A DNA stretch of 64,000 nt. Source: Hofstenia miamia. Its lineage: Eukaryota > Xenacoelomorpha > Acoela > Hofsteniidae. Numbering within the stretch: position 1 is the first letter of the stretch; every line of letters begins with the position of its first letter. The DNA lies in NCBI GenBank assembly GCA_900660155.1, contig CABFPE010000006.1, positions 2,486,077-2,550,076 on the forward strand, written 5' to 3'. Shown here piece after piece: positions 1 through 11,244 of the stretch. Made by a program: the position numbers and the translations under genes. The notes under the pieces are model-generated. The model ran no database searches and was not told the origin of the DNA. It saw only the letters and a list, made by a program, of their open reading frames with translations.

Positions 1-1476
1 GCATACAAATAAATAAGTATTTAAAGGAATACAACATATTGTCTCCTAACAAGTTTGGATTTCGGGAAGGCTATAGTACAACCGACGCTTTGCTCAATTT
101 GACAGAAACAACCAGATTTAACCTAAATAAGAATATCACACGCAGCATAGCTCTAATCAATATGAGTAAAGCCTTTGATAATAATAACTATGATATTTTG
201 GATAACAAATTATCACACTATGGTTTTAACTTAGAAGCACGAAACCTAATACTTAGTTTCCTTAACAATAGAAGGCAAAGAGTCAAAATAGGGAATGTAT
301 ATTCCAATTATCTGACAACAAATAAAAGTGTGCCCCAAGGCACTGTAATGGGCCCTATTCTCTTTACATTATACATAAATGATTTATGCGATACTGTTAA
401 AGAAGTTGATATACTGCAATATGCAGATGACACTTGCATATGTAGAGGTGATAATCCATATATCGCTACAGAAAAGCTTGAGAATAGACTTAAGGATATC
501 AAAATATATTTCCATGAAAACAGACTTACTATGAATAATGAGAAAACTCAGTTTATTATATTTTCCCCAAATTCTACAAAAACATTGGCAAACAAAATAT
601 CATTAGGTGTCTCAAAAGAATGTCCATCAATACCAAACTCCACCAGCATAAAATATTTGGGCATTGAAATTGACAATGATTTCTCCTTTAAAAAATTTCG
701 TAACCTCTAAAGTGAAAAGTATGTCCGCTGGGGTACAATGTCTTCGACAACTTCGAAATTTCACCCAGAGCAAGCAAGTATTATACGCCCTTGTAATGAG
801 CCATTTCATTTATGCATGTGCCCTACTGAATCATTTGAGCACAAACAACCACCAATGCATAAAATTTTTATCTGGTCTATTTCTGCCTTGTTCAACATTA
901 ACAAACAACTAATTGGTGCTAAGCTTCAAAATCTACAAATATTATCTTCTTTGTATCATGCTAAATACACAAATCTGGTAATATTGTTTAAACACCTACA
1001 CAATTTATCAAGTTCTTCAAAATCTTTCAACAAATTTGTAAAATTCAATCATCGCTCAAGAACTTGCATCAACAATGTTAAGATCAACACACAAGCATGG
1101 AACACATCATTCTTGTCATCCATCATAAGATCATGGAATAGATTACCATCTAACATAAGATCAATCACAAATATAAGAAAATTCAGGAGAATGCTTAAAC
1201 AAAATCTATTAGCTAACCAATACCAATTTGTAACATTTTAAAAATTTAATACATGGCGAAACATATAGGGATATTATTTTAACTTGGAAATATATTGTGT
1301 ATGTATTTTTAAGTGTGTGTATTTTAATATTTAATGTAGTGTAGCTTGTCTGTATTATTACATGTGTATATTTATAGTTTTGTAAATAATTGTATATATG
1401 TTTATATTGTACAGATTTTGCAAAATTTGTAAAATGCGCAGGTGAATGTACATATCAGATAAATAAATGCTATTGA
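1..1476 (+). mobile_element. CR1/Jockey-superfamily LINE, 5'-truncated at window edge
   Basis: Non-LTR retrotransposon remnant carrying most of the reverse transcriptase and the 3' UTR. The RT runs from the window edge to about 1241. The motif block SVPQGTVMGPILF and the catalytic box QYADDT (about 418-433) are clear, followed by a YLGIEID block and the C-terminal SWNRLPSNIRS block near 1135-1165 that is usual in CR1/Jockey RTs. The 3' UTR (1242-1476) is AT-rich and ends in a short AAATAAATG-type tail near 1465. Left end is cut by the window. Family assignment within the CR1/L2/Jockey group is by motif only. Confidence 0.9.
3..1241 (+). pseudogene. LINE reverse transcriptase, frameshifted
   Basis: The RT reads in one frame to about 710 (fingers, palm with YADD, start of thumb), then the thumb block (GVQCLRQLRNF, near 732-765) continues in a second frame, and the C-terminal region (KQLIGAKLQNL onward, from about 905) in a third. 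So there are at least two frameshifts, near 700 and between about 865 and 905. A Phe-Ala-Phe-Asp type palm motif A is recognisable as SKAFDNN near 166-183. The element could not make a working enzyme as it stands. Confidence 0.85.
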
Positions 1477-1481
1477 AGTAT

Positions 1482-1622
1482 TTATGTTACATAAAAGACG
1501 GAAATGGTCTTAAAACTTTGGTCCAAGCCCAGTCCCGCCCACGAAAGCTTATTCTCAGCCACATTCCGATCCATTCGGGCAGCTGCATCAAGAGTGCAGA
1601 TATTGATTCTGAACATGGAGGC
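1482..1622 (-). CDS. Candidate terminal exon of an unrecognised host gene
   Basis: On the minus strand a very good 3' splice site (pyrimidine-rich tract ending TTTCCATTTTCAG, just right of 1622) is followed by an open 46-codon frame ending in TAA at 1484-1482. The peptide begins ASMFRINICTLDAAARMD and contains ENKLSWAGLGLDQSF. The stretch is clearly richer in G+C than its surroundings, and no transposon motif is seen in it. It enters in phase 0. The stop lies only a few bases from the 3' end of the LINE at 1-1476. A competing 68-codon plus-strand ORF covers the same bases. No upstream exon was found with a matching phase, so this may also be a relic. Confidence 0.35.
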   Translation of the reverse strand, partial: ASMFRINICTLDAAARMDRNVAENKLSWAGLGLDQSFKTISVFYVT

Positions 1623-1649
1623 CTGAAAATGGAAAGAAACCATTTCTCT

Positions 1650-3857
1650 ATATACTTAACAAAGTATTTGTGATAGTAGTTTGGGAGATGTGGAAGGTAA
1701 TTTTCACTAGCTAAAATTCAAACCATTTCAGCTTCTTCCTATACAGTATAGGGGGCGAATATTTTTAAAAAAATTAATATACTCTTATTTTGAAGTAATG
1801 AGTGTTGATCGTGATTTTTCATTGATTGCATGAGCCAAGATCAATTCAAGATTATTTCTAAATATATGTTCGTTTTGATTTCAACAAGGTTTGTGAGAAT
1901 TTGATATAAATTTAAACCTATCAGAAACACATTTGGAAAATTTCTAGAAAATATATAAGCAATGCTTCTTCCATTTTCCGCTCTAGTCTGCTTGTTTTTA
2001 TGCAAAGCAATCAGAGAAATATGGAATTAAGCTTTGGGTGCTAAGTTAGCTGAAAATTATTATGTGGTATGTCTCTATCTTTTGAAACAAGACACGAATT
2101 TGTGAACGGATCAACTTTTTGAAAATGTTTTAAAGCACTTGCCTTAGATATTTTTGGAAAAGATATTACATTACTGGTGACAAATTTTTCACATTTTTAA
2201 GCAAAAAATAGCAGTAGTTGGAACAGTACTGCAAAATAGACGAGAATTCTGCAGTTCGCAGTCTTTTAGTATTATAGAAATCCATGTATTAAGTGTTAGT
2301 ATGCAATCACTATTTACTTATTTCAGTGTTTTCTCAGTTCTTCCATACCGTTTATACTGATTTATGACGATTTATGATGCATAAATGTTTAAATTTCTAT
2401 TTAAATTTAACAAATCTTAAAATACTAATTTGAGTGAAAACCACCTATGCCTACAGTTGTTTTTGCTACCAGCCCATGTAGTAATTTCTAGAAATACTCA
2501 ATGAAAATGAAGAGAACTTTAATTAAATGTGACGTTTTGATGTTATTGAAATGAGAATTAATGTTACAACTAAATTTTTCTAATGAAAAACTATCAAAGA
2601 GTTCAGGAAAGAATTTGGGACAGGATCCTAAACAACACCCACGTAACCTGTAGAAACACATACTAGCTTCTTGAAATGAGCAGAATGTATAATAAATTCT
2701 AACCTACTCAGCTTAAAAAGGAATACGTCTTAAATGCATTCTTATTGGTCGACAGACTTTGTAAATTAAGAAAAAGAAATTGCATATTTCTCTTGTAAAG
2801 TCTCTCCAATCCAACAAGTAAGAATTTTAATTACAAAGCATGTAAGTTTTTAACATTAAGTCTAGGAACGTTGAGTTATTCCAAATAATAGTATGGTTGA
2901 AAAACTCATTTAACAAATATCTTCTCAACCCAAGCAATTTGCTTAAAATATAAATTGGATATTGAAAAAATTCTTCATTGTCAAAATTTTTTAAGTTTGA
3001 TTAATATTTTTTTTTATTAATATTGTTATTTTGAGATTTGATGAATCTATGCTGCTACGATCTCAAAATCAAACATCCTTTTCGGCTACAAAAAAACCGA
3101 TATCAATATGTTCGATAGTTCGGCTGTATTTAAAAATGCAGTTAACAAATTTCACCTGGAACTACCACAAAGAAAGACCTTGTATTCACATTTTATAATG
3201 CTTCTTCTTAAATTATGCCCAGCTTCTCAACATGTTTTCTATAAAACATAGTTGTATTATTTCATTTTTATTTATAATATTGTTGTAACAACCAAAAATA
3301 GTATACATTATTATTCTTAAGGGCATTATGCATTTTTCTTCTAAAATCTAGGCAAAAGAACCAAATTCATGTATAATATAACTTCAAAATTTACCTTATA
3401 TATTCAGTCGAATGAATCCATGCAACAGATTTACATTATAAAATTCAAATGTAACATTTTCCTGAATCCTGGATATCCTTTAATCGTAAAATATATATAT
3501 TGCTACCCTTAAGAGTTCGCTTAATGTTCTTTAAAATCATAGTTATTCTATATTGGGTAACAACAATTGAATGTATGATTTTTTATTGGTTTTTAACTAT
3601 ATATTTATATATATATATACTTGTGCAATGGAGCATTTCTTAGCAGCGTATATAGCTTCAGCGGTGGCGATCGATTTTTCATAGTATACAGCGTCAGTCA
3701 AATACATGTATATCGTTTTTATTTGAACATCAATTTTCAAAATACATACATTAGTTCTTAGGAATTGTAAATAAACTTTTTTCATAAAATTTTGTAGTAT
3801 ACAATACCAGTATAAATAATAATGTGCCTACAGCGTCAATATAAATAATCACATAGG

Positions 3858-3896
<39 letters not shown>

Positions 3897-5938
3897 TGCT
3901 AAAAATGATAATTCCAAAATTTAAATGCTTAGATTTTCGTGTTTAAAATGTTTATTAGAAAATAAGCACAGTAGTTGAAACAATCTCTCAAGGGAATCAA
4001 CAATATTAAAACATAAATAGGGATGTCAAGAAATAAATTTGATTCTAGCGCATAATTACTTCTAATTATTACAAGATAAGTTTTAAACTTGTCTATATCA
4101 AACTTAGCAACATATATTATAGCATATGGATTCCCTCTAATATATTATTTGATTTATAATTTCAGAAAAATTGAAATAAGGCTTTGCAACAGTAATTATT
4201 TTGTTACTTTTCAATTAATTGAAAATAGAGTTTTTATCGATCGAATCTTAATTTTAAGAGCGGTTACATGAAAACGGATGCAGTAATCCATTAAATTGAA
4301 ATTTTCATTATTAATGCAAATTTAGGATGATATCACCTGCAAATTTAATATTATTGCTGTTAAAATTAATGAACAAACTTCTTTCAAATGTAGATTTATC
4401 ATTAGATGATTCAGTTTCAAGCAAATTTTAACTTGAAATGCGTTGGTAGTAAACCTAACTTAGAACTTCATAGATATACTCTGTTGATGGAATCTTAAAA
4501 GGAATGAATTTCCAAAACATTATGGTAATAATTAATCTCAGCACTATACGTTAATATACTTTGTAAAATTGCAAATTACAGTCCTTAGAACAACACATTA
4601 ATCATCTTAAAGAATATATACTCTTAATTTTTATCTAAACATTACTAATTGTAGATTGCCTTTATTATAAGTTGCAGAAGCTTACAAAGAAAAAATATTA
4701 ACTAGTTATAATTGTAGGAAATTTTTATAGTAATTTAGTTTTGCAAACCTTATTTCAACGCAACTAAATTTATGTCTATTACTACTGTTATCATTATTAA
4801 CGATTATTAAGAAGGAACTTATTAAAAAATATTTTATATTATTAATAGTTAAAATAACCATTCTATTTGATTTCTGACTGCGGTTATCTTTTATTCTAAA
4901 ATTATTAAATTCAATTACTGTTAGATATCATATCATTTCAAAAGTATTAATTGGAACTGTATATAAACAGCAGTAAAAGTGCTTAGATAAAAACTAGACA
5001 CCCATCGTTTCCAGTGACCTTGATTTTTTTGAATATACTACTTTTATTTTAGTATATTTGCAGAAAAATCAAATATCTAAAAGCAACGGAATATCTAAGA
5101 GATAAGAAATTAGGCTATTTCTTTCTGGAGAATGCAATTCAAAGGAGCTTTAGAGTTACTAATATTAAATTATGAAAGCTTTGTTCAAGTATTCTTCCTA
5201 CGCCTGCTAAATACTTCTAATTTTTTAAAAAAAAGTTTGGAAGTAATGCAAATGATAAGAATTCTGATTAACAATTGCTGAAGACTCAAATATTCAGTGC
5301 GTGAACATCACCTGTTTTTATGCAAATTAAAACAAATGTATATAAAAATAAACTTGAAAATGCTAATCAGGTGTTATTATAACTCTAAATTTTTGAATAT
5401 TTATAGAAATGTAACATTTTTAATGCAAAATATTTTAAATATATGCATTTAATCGCACAGCAGCACATCGCAAATGACTTGCTTAATTGTTAATAGAATT
5501 GAAGAATAATTAACATTTATAAAATAGTAGCATTTATAGGATTCCAAAGCTAATATTGCAAGTTTCTAATGACACGAATCTGTAAAAAAATACTCCATAC
5601 ATTGTTTATTGAAAAACCAATCTTTAAACTATCAAATTAAACACGTCCATATTTCCAAATTTTACCGATAACACACCCGATATAACTAAAATTTTATGAG
5701 GATTTAGTATGGAATAGCATTTTCAAATTTTAAAGTGTTTATCAATATATCTTTGAAGGATATTAAAAAACCTTATGTATATAAAAATAATACAGCATTT
5801 TAGCGCAAAAAGATAGGAACAGTAATGTGATTTTCTGTATGTATGTATGATGTTAATAAAAGTTGAAGGCAATGTATTGACTGCTACTGACAACATTTTT
5901 CAGTTTAAATCAGAGCTACTATTTGTCGGAAGTGGGCT
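1650..5938. other. AT-rich stretch, nothing recognised
   Basis: About 4.3 kb of AT-rich DNA without a supportable exon, RNA gene or transposon motif. It holds short TA tracts near 3602-3620 and 3860-3891. Confidence 0.6.
3860..3891. repeat. (TA)n microsatellite
   Basis: About 16 uninterrupted AT dinucleotides. Confidence 0.95.
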
Positions 5939-5941
5939 TTA

Positions 5942-6150
5942 CCTCCGTCGCACACTGCCGTTAAGTTAAGTTAATTGCTAAGTTAAGGTTTAGATAATCC
6001 CATCGCACACTGCCGTTAAGGTAACCGTAACTTAAGCCTTAACGGCAGTGTGCGACGGAATTTCTTAAGTTAAGGCTAACCGCAACGCGAACCGTAACGT
6101 TTTTTCTAGAGTTAAGTTAAGTTTACCTTAACGGCAGTGTGCGACGGGCC
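5942..6150. mobile_element. Harbinger-like MITE, 209 bp, with a nested palindromic unit
   Basis: Terminal inverted repeats share the core GTCGCACACTGCCGTTAA at both ends (5947-5964 and the complement at 6128-6145). The direct flanks are TTA on each side (5939-5941 and 6151-6153), the 3-bp target duplication typical of PIF/Harbinger elements. A second, 62-bp palindrome built from the same repeat sits inside (5999-6060), so the element carries the repeat core four times. The rest is made of GTTAAG-type subrepeats. There is no coding capacity, so it would depend on a transposase elsewhere. Superfamily assignment rests on the TSD length and sequence only. Confidence 0.75.
5999..6060. repeat. Inner palindromic copy of the MITE terminal repeat
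   Basis: Left half CATCGCACACTGCCGTTAAGG and right half CCTTAACGGCAGTGTGCGACG face each other across a spacer of about 15 bp. AAT is found on both sides (5996-5998, and 6059-6061 if the right boundary is set after CGACGG), which fits either a self-insertion or a multimer. I cannot decide between these. Confidence 0.55.
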
Positions 6151-6153
6151 TTA

Positions 6154-8980
6154 GACAATTAACAAAGTGAAGAAACTGTTTAGAATGCATTCAAAGCTTA
6201 AGTGAAACAGGACAAGTTGCGATTTGGGAGACAAATCAAAATAACGATCAGATCTATTATTTTTGAATGTGCATATTATTTTTTAAGATTTCAAAGACAT
6301 CTGAGCCTAGGTATAAACTAATTGAAAAATATTAGTATTGGAAGTGGGTGAGATTTCTAAAGTAAGAAATTCTCAATATAATTCCGACATATTCAATAAT
6401 ATTTGAAGTACTAGTAAAAGATTATTTATGACGCAAATATATTGGATAAATTATATACTGTAGTTTTTTGAAAATATTATCAAATAATTTCCAGTCATTA
6501 TTAGACGTGGTCATTGTCTAAAGATACAAACTAGTTTTATTTCGCAATTTCTCAAAATATTTAAAATTCGTCCAACCCACTTAGAAAACATTATGAGTTA
6601 TAATTTTAATAATATTGTGAAGTGTGATAAATTTAAAAATATACACATAAAGCGTTTTCCTCATCCTCTATAATTGCTAAAATTGCACAGTATTGCAATG
6701 AATATTTTTAAAATCTCGCGTTAAGGAATTGAACTTAATTTAGACCACCTTTAAGAAATAAAATATATATTACTTCCCTTACATCTTATTGCTTTTGAAT
6801 AAGGGAGGGATTTCCAAAAAAGTAACATGCTTCTATTTATAGTTTACTAAGAAATTGAATGCCACTGTGAATCTCAAGTAAAAATTAATTTGTCAAATGA
6901 ATTACAAAATTAATATTTCCAAAAAATTGTAATGACAAAAAGACTTTCTTTTTATGAAAAATACATGTAATACATTAAGATAAGCCAAACTAGTTTCTAC
7001 CATATTAAATCCTGAATTCAAGCTACCGCATATGGACATAGGATTAAGATTATGGAAAAAAATGCACTCACGAATATTTGTAGAGGTTGTTTACTAATTC
7101 GCAACTTAACCTGGCAATATGGAATTTTTGAATGTAGTTTCATTCGATTGATAATGTTATAGGAGCCGTGCACTGGCAGATTTCCAAATTCTGGTGATAG
7201 AAATTTATGTGATCACCAGCTTGAGTTTCCTTGAGTTCTCATAGAATACTGTTAATTTGTCTAATATCATGTTTTATTATTGTATACATGTAATTTTTGA
7301 TGACTAAGTATTAAATAAAATGTTGCAATGTTGCAATCATAAATAGGGTGTCACCCAGAGTGCTTGCCAATAAATTTTCAAGGGTTTTCAACTTTAGGTT
7401 CAAGGCCTTAGATATTAATAGTAGGTAATTCACTTGACAGAAAATCACTTTCAACTAATGTGAATATTTCGTTATTATCTTTTGAGCCTTTTTTATCACA
7501 TGACTGAACAACCATTATTGTCCTCTGAAATCTGGAGAGATAAAAAGAGATTAAAACAAAGACTATTAATTCTGCAGTTTTCTTTTTAATCTCAAAGAGA
7601 AACACCACTTTGCTTTTGCAATTGTTCAATCTTATAATTAATTTTCTTTATAACACTCAGTAATTACTATTTCAAAATATCAAACCAGAGAGCTTGAGAG
7701 TTCGTCTCTCATGATGGATTTCCAGTCACAACATACTGTTTTGCATGCAATGTATGAAATTTAATAACTTTTTCTCTGTTACTTTTTCTGTTTATCTTAG
7801 ATTTAATTTCTAGCTAAATTAGATTTCTGCAAAGACATAAAAATACCTTTACTGAAAGCCTATCAAAACTCATTTCATTTAAAATTAACGAACGCCTTAA
7901 TCTTAGTGGGTCTTTAATTACCATATTTCCTATAACTACTAAAACCTGAGTGGTACAAGTATTGTGCTACCTAAAACAATGGTCACTATTATGTACCACT
8001 ACATTAAATTCTTTTCTACGTGGTCCGTAGCTTGTGAAACCAACTATCTTTTTTATTAGCCAATGAGAACAGAGTGATACCTAAAGTTTTTATCTTCTAA
8101 AGATTTTTCCTGCTATTATTTGTGCTCCTAAAAAACTTTTGCTTCATGTTGTTTGTTTGACACTTTACAACACAGCAATACCCTTAAGTAACTAAAAAAT
8201 GTTTGAGTTTTTGCATGACCTCTGAATTAATGATTGCAATAGTTTATAATATAATGAATCAAATGTCTCCAATAACTGCTACGAATTAAGTTTACAATGT
8301 CCTGGATTTATGTGCTATATCTTCCTCCATATTATGTGGTCCTTGAAATACTGTCAGTAGCATAATCAGTGCCAGATATATGTGTGAATGAACTAAGTCA
8401 GAAGATAGTCCGATACATGATGCACTGCCACCACCCTCACCACTATTCCACATGTTAATAACTTTTTTTAAATTTGGAAAAATAGTAAAATGCCGTTGCG
8501 TTCTGTTTTCTAACTGAAATTAAACATTCAAAGATTGTAGAAATCGCAGTTATGTACAATGAAAGCAGGTCTGTTTATGTCGTTTCGTCGTTGTGCTATG
8601 CTACACTGATTATGACCATCGAATAGATAGGCAAGTCGTGATAAGGACAGTTTCCATTCAAATCAAGATTACCATACGCATTTGCATTGCTTAAATAGGC
8701 ATTGCTTTAGTTAATTATATTATTTGGTTAAAAATCAATTTGCATACATTTAATTGGATTATTACCTATTTTCTAAAATTGTAAATCTAATTCAGGAAGT
8801 GCATGAACTATATATACATGTACATCCATTCATGTTTGCAGGCAAAAGCTCAAAAATGATATTTACAAGATGAATGAAAAGTGTGAAATCATCGCCACAA
8901 TTTCTGATATGCACTAGACTCGAATTCTTTATACAAATTTTTTGTAGCATAGTTTTGTCGAAGGACTAACTTTCTAATTC
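6154..8980. other. AT-rich stretch, nothing recognised
   Basis: No exon, RNA gene or transposon motif could be supported. Short ORFs here are AT-rich and have no family signature. Confidence 0.55.
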
Positions 8981-8987
8981 TTTTTCA

Positions 8988-9007
8988 TATATATATATAT
9001 ATATATA
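8988..9007. repeat. (TA)n microsatellite
   Basis: About ten TA units marking the left edge of the adjacent LINE remnant. Confidence 0.9.
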
Positions 9008-9128
9008 AGGCCCCTCCAAACAGTCAAGCTTGAACTTTCCCAACTTACCTTAGATTTAGATAACTTAGCATGATGTGTACTAATATAAATGCATGATCAC
9101 TGAAAGATTCGAGGATTAAAGGTTTATA

Positions 9129-9392
9129 TCAAGTTTCTGAATTACATAAAAAATAATCAATTATTGTCGTTCTTCTAGTGGGAGTCTGAGTGTTGATAAT
9201 TTTTAAGTTATAAATAGCGCAAAGTTCATTCAATGTATTTTTTTCATAAAAACTGAAATAATTGATATTAAAGTCACCTAATATGTTTAGGGAATAGTTA
9301 TTATTAGGAATATTTGAAATTTGTTGTATGCTGCATTGGCGTAAGAAATTTCGGGTTGACGCAATGAACCGTAGTGATTCGGATGAGTTCAC
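9129..9392 (-). pseudogene. Partial AP-endonuclease domain of LINE ORF2
   Basis: An 87-codon minus-strand frame contains STRNFLRQ, the ILGDFNINYF block (metal-binding Asp-x-Asn) and TRRTTIIDYFLC, which correspond to the second half of a LINE-type endonuclease/exonuclease/phosphatase fold. The first half and downstream RT are absent. It follows the SGNH domain with only a short spacer, which suggests a deletion joining ORF1 to the middle of ORF2. Confidence 0.7.
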
Positions 9393-9419
9393 GGAGGGTG
9401 AAAGTAGTTGCGTAGATTG

Positions 9420-9990
9420 CGGATGAAGACTGAGAGACCTTTGCGAGACAGGTGAATACCATCGTGAGCAAGAAGAGTGGAATTGATTGAGCGTGGCGAA
9501 GGAATGAAATGATCAAAGAGTGGAATGACACTAAGACGACGTTGAGAGAAACTTCTTATGATTCGATTACATTGTTGGATTGCAAAGTTCTTTGGGAGAT
9601 TATGATTAGCACAGACAGGGTTATTTCGAAAAGGTAGATGTGATGAGATGTGAATTTCTTCTTGACTTCTGTGATGATGTTTTGTAGCTTTTGCCGGAAC
9701 GTGTTAGGATTGAACTTGAGTGCATCGATTAGACCGATGTTGAGCATCACAGTGTCGACGTGAGCACTTTCGTATTGCATGATTTTTTTTCCTTAGAGCT
9801 GCGGTGCTAATTCCCGGGTACGAATGAATGGTTGTGATTTGATTTTAAAGAAGATTACGTGAACGAGCGTATTTGAGGATGCTGCTTCCTATGATAAGCG
9901 TAGTTGTTCCATTCTTAATCTTCTTTATTTGTGGTTTTTACGTTTTCTTTTGCTTTTTTTGCGGTGCGGGTGATATCTTCGGAAATGAAA
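9420..9990 (-). pseudogene. SGNH/GDSL-like esterase domain of a LINE ORF1
   Basis: Three SGNH blocks are visible in order on the minus strand: TTTLIIGSSILKYARS (block I, nucleophile Ser region, about 9875-9920), DTVMLNIGLIDA (block III, where the usual Asn-Asp appears as Ile-Asp, about 9720-9755) and HDGIHLSRKG (block V with the Asp-x-x-His pair, about 9440-9470). The reading frame is broken several times, including an in-frame stop after RNLL (near 9855) and frame changes near 9780 and 9595. In related LINEs this domain is part of the ORF1 product; the role is not settled. Confidence 0.7.
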
Positions 9991-10044
9991 AGAGTTTGAG
10001 CGATGAAGGAACATTTGGTGATGCAATGGCGATTTCTTTTTGAG

Positions 10045-10067
10045 GTAATAATAATAATATTAATAAT
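10045..10067. repeat. (TAA)n array, 5' flank of an R4/Dong-like LINE
   Basis: Imperfect TAA/AAT array of about eight units directly before the truncated LINE. Confidence 0.9.
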
Positions 10068-11069
10068 GAACTGAGGGAATTAGACAGGGAGGCAAGGAAA
10101 ATACTAACAGCAGAGAAAGCATTCAACCTTAATGGAGATGTAGATAGGTTGTACATGACAAGGCATAAAGGAGGGAAAGGGCTATTAAGTGTGGAGGAAA
10201 CTGTAGAAGCAGATCACTAGGGCTAAAGGAATACGTAGAAGCACAACCAAGAGGGTGACTACTGGAGGTCACTAAGGAGTTAAGGAAGATAAGAACTGAG
10301 AGTGAAGGAAAGACAGCATACCAGAGATAAACAAGGTATAGGCAGAAGGCAATACATGGAGAATACTGGAGGAACACAGAAAAATGTGACAGAAAAGAAA
10401 GCAACAAGTCGTTAAAGAAGGCAAGACTAAAAAGAGAAACAGATGCACTGATAATGGCAGCACAGGAGCAAGCAATAAGAACAAACTGGGTGAAGAAGCA
10501 TATAGACAAATAGTAGAAGTAAGTGATAAGTGTAGACTATGTAAGAAAGAGGCGGAGACAGTAGATCATCTGATAGCAGGGTGTGAGAAGTTGGCACAGA
10601 ATGAGTATAAGTTCAGGCATGACAAGGTGGGAAGAATGGTACACGGGAGTTTGAGCAGGCAGCATGGGTTAGAAGCAGGAGACAAGTGGTATGAGCACAA
10701 GCCACAGGAAGTCATAGAGAATGATAAGGTTAAGATACTGTAGGACGTCAACATACAGACAAGCAAGGTGATAGAAGAACGGAGACCAGACATAGTAGTG
10801 GTAGACAAAGAAAAAAGATAAACAAGTACAGAAAGGCTGTGGAAGTTAAAGAAGGTTGAAGTAGTCCCGGTAGTTGTTGGAGCACTTGGAGCAGTGAGTA
10901 AGAAGCATAAGAGATACTTGGAGGAGTTGAGAGTACCAAAGTGGGGAGGAGCAGTAGCACAAAAGGCAGCACTGCTAGGAACAGCTAGAGTCCTGAAGAA
11001 AGCTCTCAGACTCCCTAGGAACTTGTGAATTCCTCGAGGGATACCAGCATGAAGTTGTGAGAAGAAATG
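10068..11069 (+). mobile_element. R4/Dong-like LINE, 5'-truncated copy in a TAA array
   Basis: The copy begins in the RT C-terminal region (NELRELDREARKI) and runs to the natural 3' end (TACCAGCATGAAG...GTGAGAAG). It contains a CCHC-type zinc finger, CRLCKKEAETVDHLIAGC (about 10534-10587), and the restriction-enzyme-like endonuclease signature RPDIVVVDK (about 10782-10808) with a C-terminal KKALRLPRN tail. Zinc finger plus RLE places it in the R2/R4/NeSL group; insertion in TAA repeats on both sides (10045-10067 and 11070-11088) is characteristic of Dong-type elements. The frame is broken by several small indels and stops, for example near 10215 and 10741. Confidence 0.85.
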
Positions 11070-11088
11070 AAATAATAATAATAATAAT
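11070..11088. repeat. (TAA)n array, 3' flank of the LINE
   Basis: About six AAT units immediately after the LINE 3' end. Confidence 0.9.
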
Positions 11089-11243
11089 TTGCAAGTATTC
11101 CTTTACTTATTGAGTTTTTATGTTATATGAAATTATAATATATTGCTTATCAAGTTTATTCTTTACCATATAGAAAATTATTACTGTAAATATCATGTTT
11201 TATGGTTTTTTATTTCACATTTATATGAAATATAGAATGTTAT

Positions 11244-11244
11244 N
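11244..11244. other. Single N, assembly join
   Basis: One ambiguous base exactly at the start of the second copy of the 925-bp repeat. Confidence 0.95.

Larger units (their letters stand above)
9008..10044 (-). mobile_element. CR1/L2-type LINE remnant: SGNH esterase plus AP-endonuclease pieces
   Basis: Read on the minus strand, the segment starts with an SGNH-hydrolase domain and goes directly into the second half of an apurinic-type LINE endonuclease (LGDFNINYF near 9260-9285, then TIIDYFLCN near 9135-9165, then a degraded SDH region near 9080). The N-terminal half of the endonuclease and the whole RT are missing, so this is an internally deleted and 3'-truncated copy. Esterase domains are known from ORF1 of CR1/L2-type LINEs, which is why I assign it there. 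Its 5' side ends at the TAA array at 10045. Confidence 0.7.
9406..10330 (+). repeat. First copy of an apparently identical 925-bp direct repeat
   Basis: This block is repeated, with no difference I can find, at 11245-12169, exactly 1839 bp downstream. It spans part of the SGNH LINE, the TAA array and the beginning of the R4/Dong-like LINE. See the second copy for why this is probably an assembly effect. Confidence 0.9.

Noticed and set aside
1961-2026. Short ORF MLLPFSALVCLFLCKA resembling a signal peptide
   Set aside because: Stops after 22 codons with no donor site in the frame and no second exon.
10129-10972. Several minus-strand Leu/Ser-rich ORFs
   Set aside because: Antisense shadows of the purine-rich R4/Dong-like LINE coding strand; the same applies to 43153-44981 plus-strand and 60622-62193 minus-strand ORFs.
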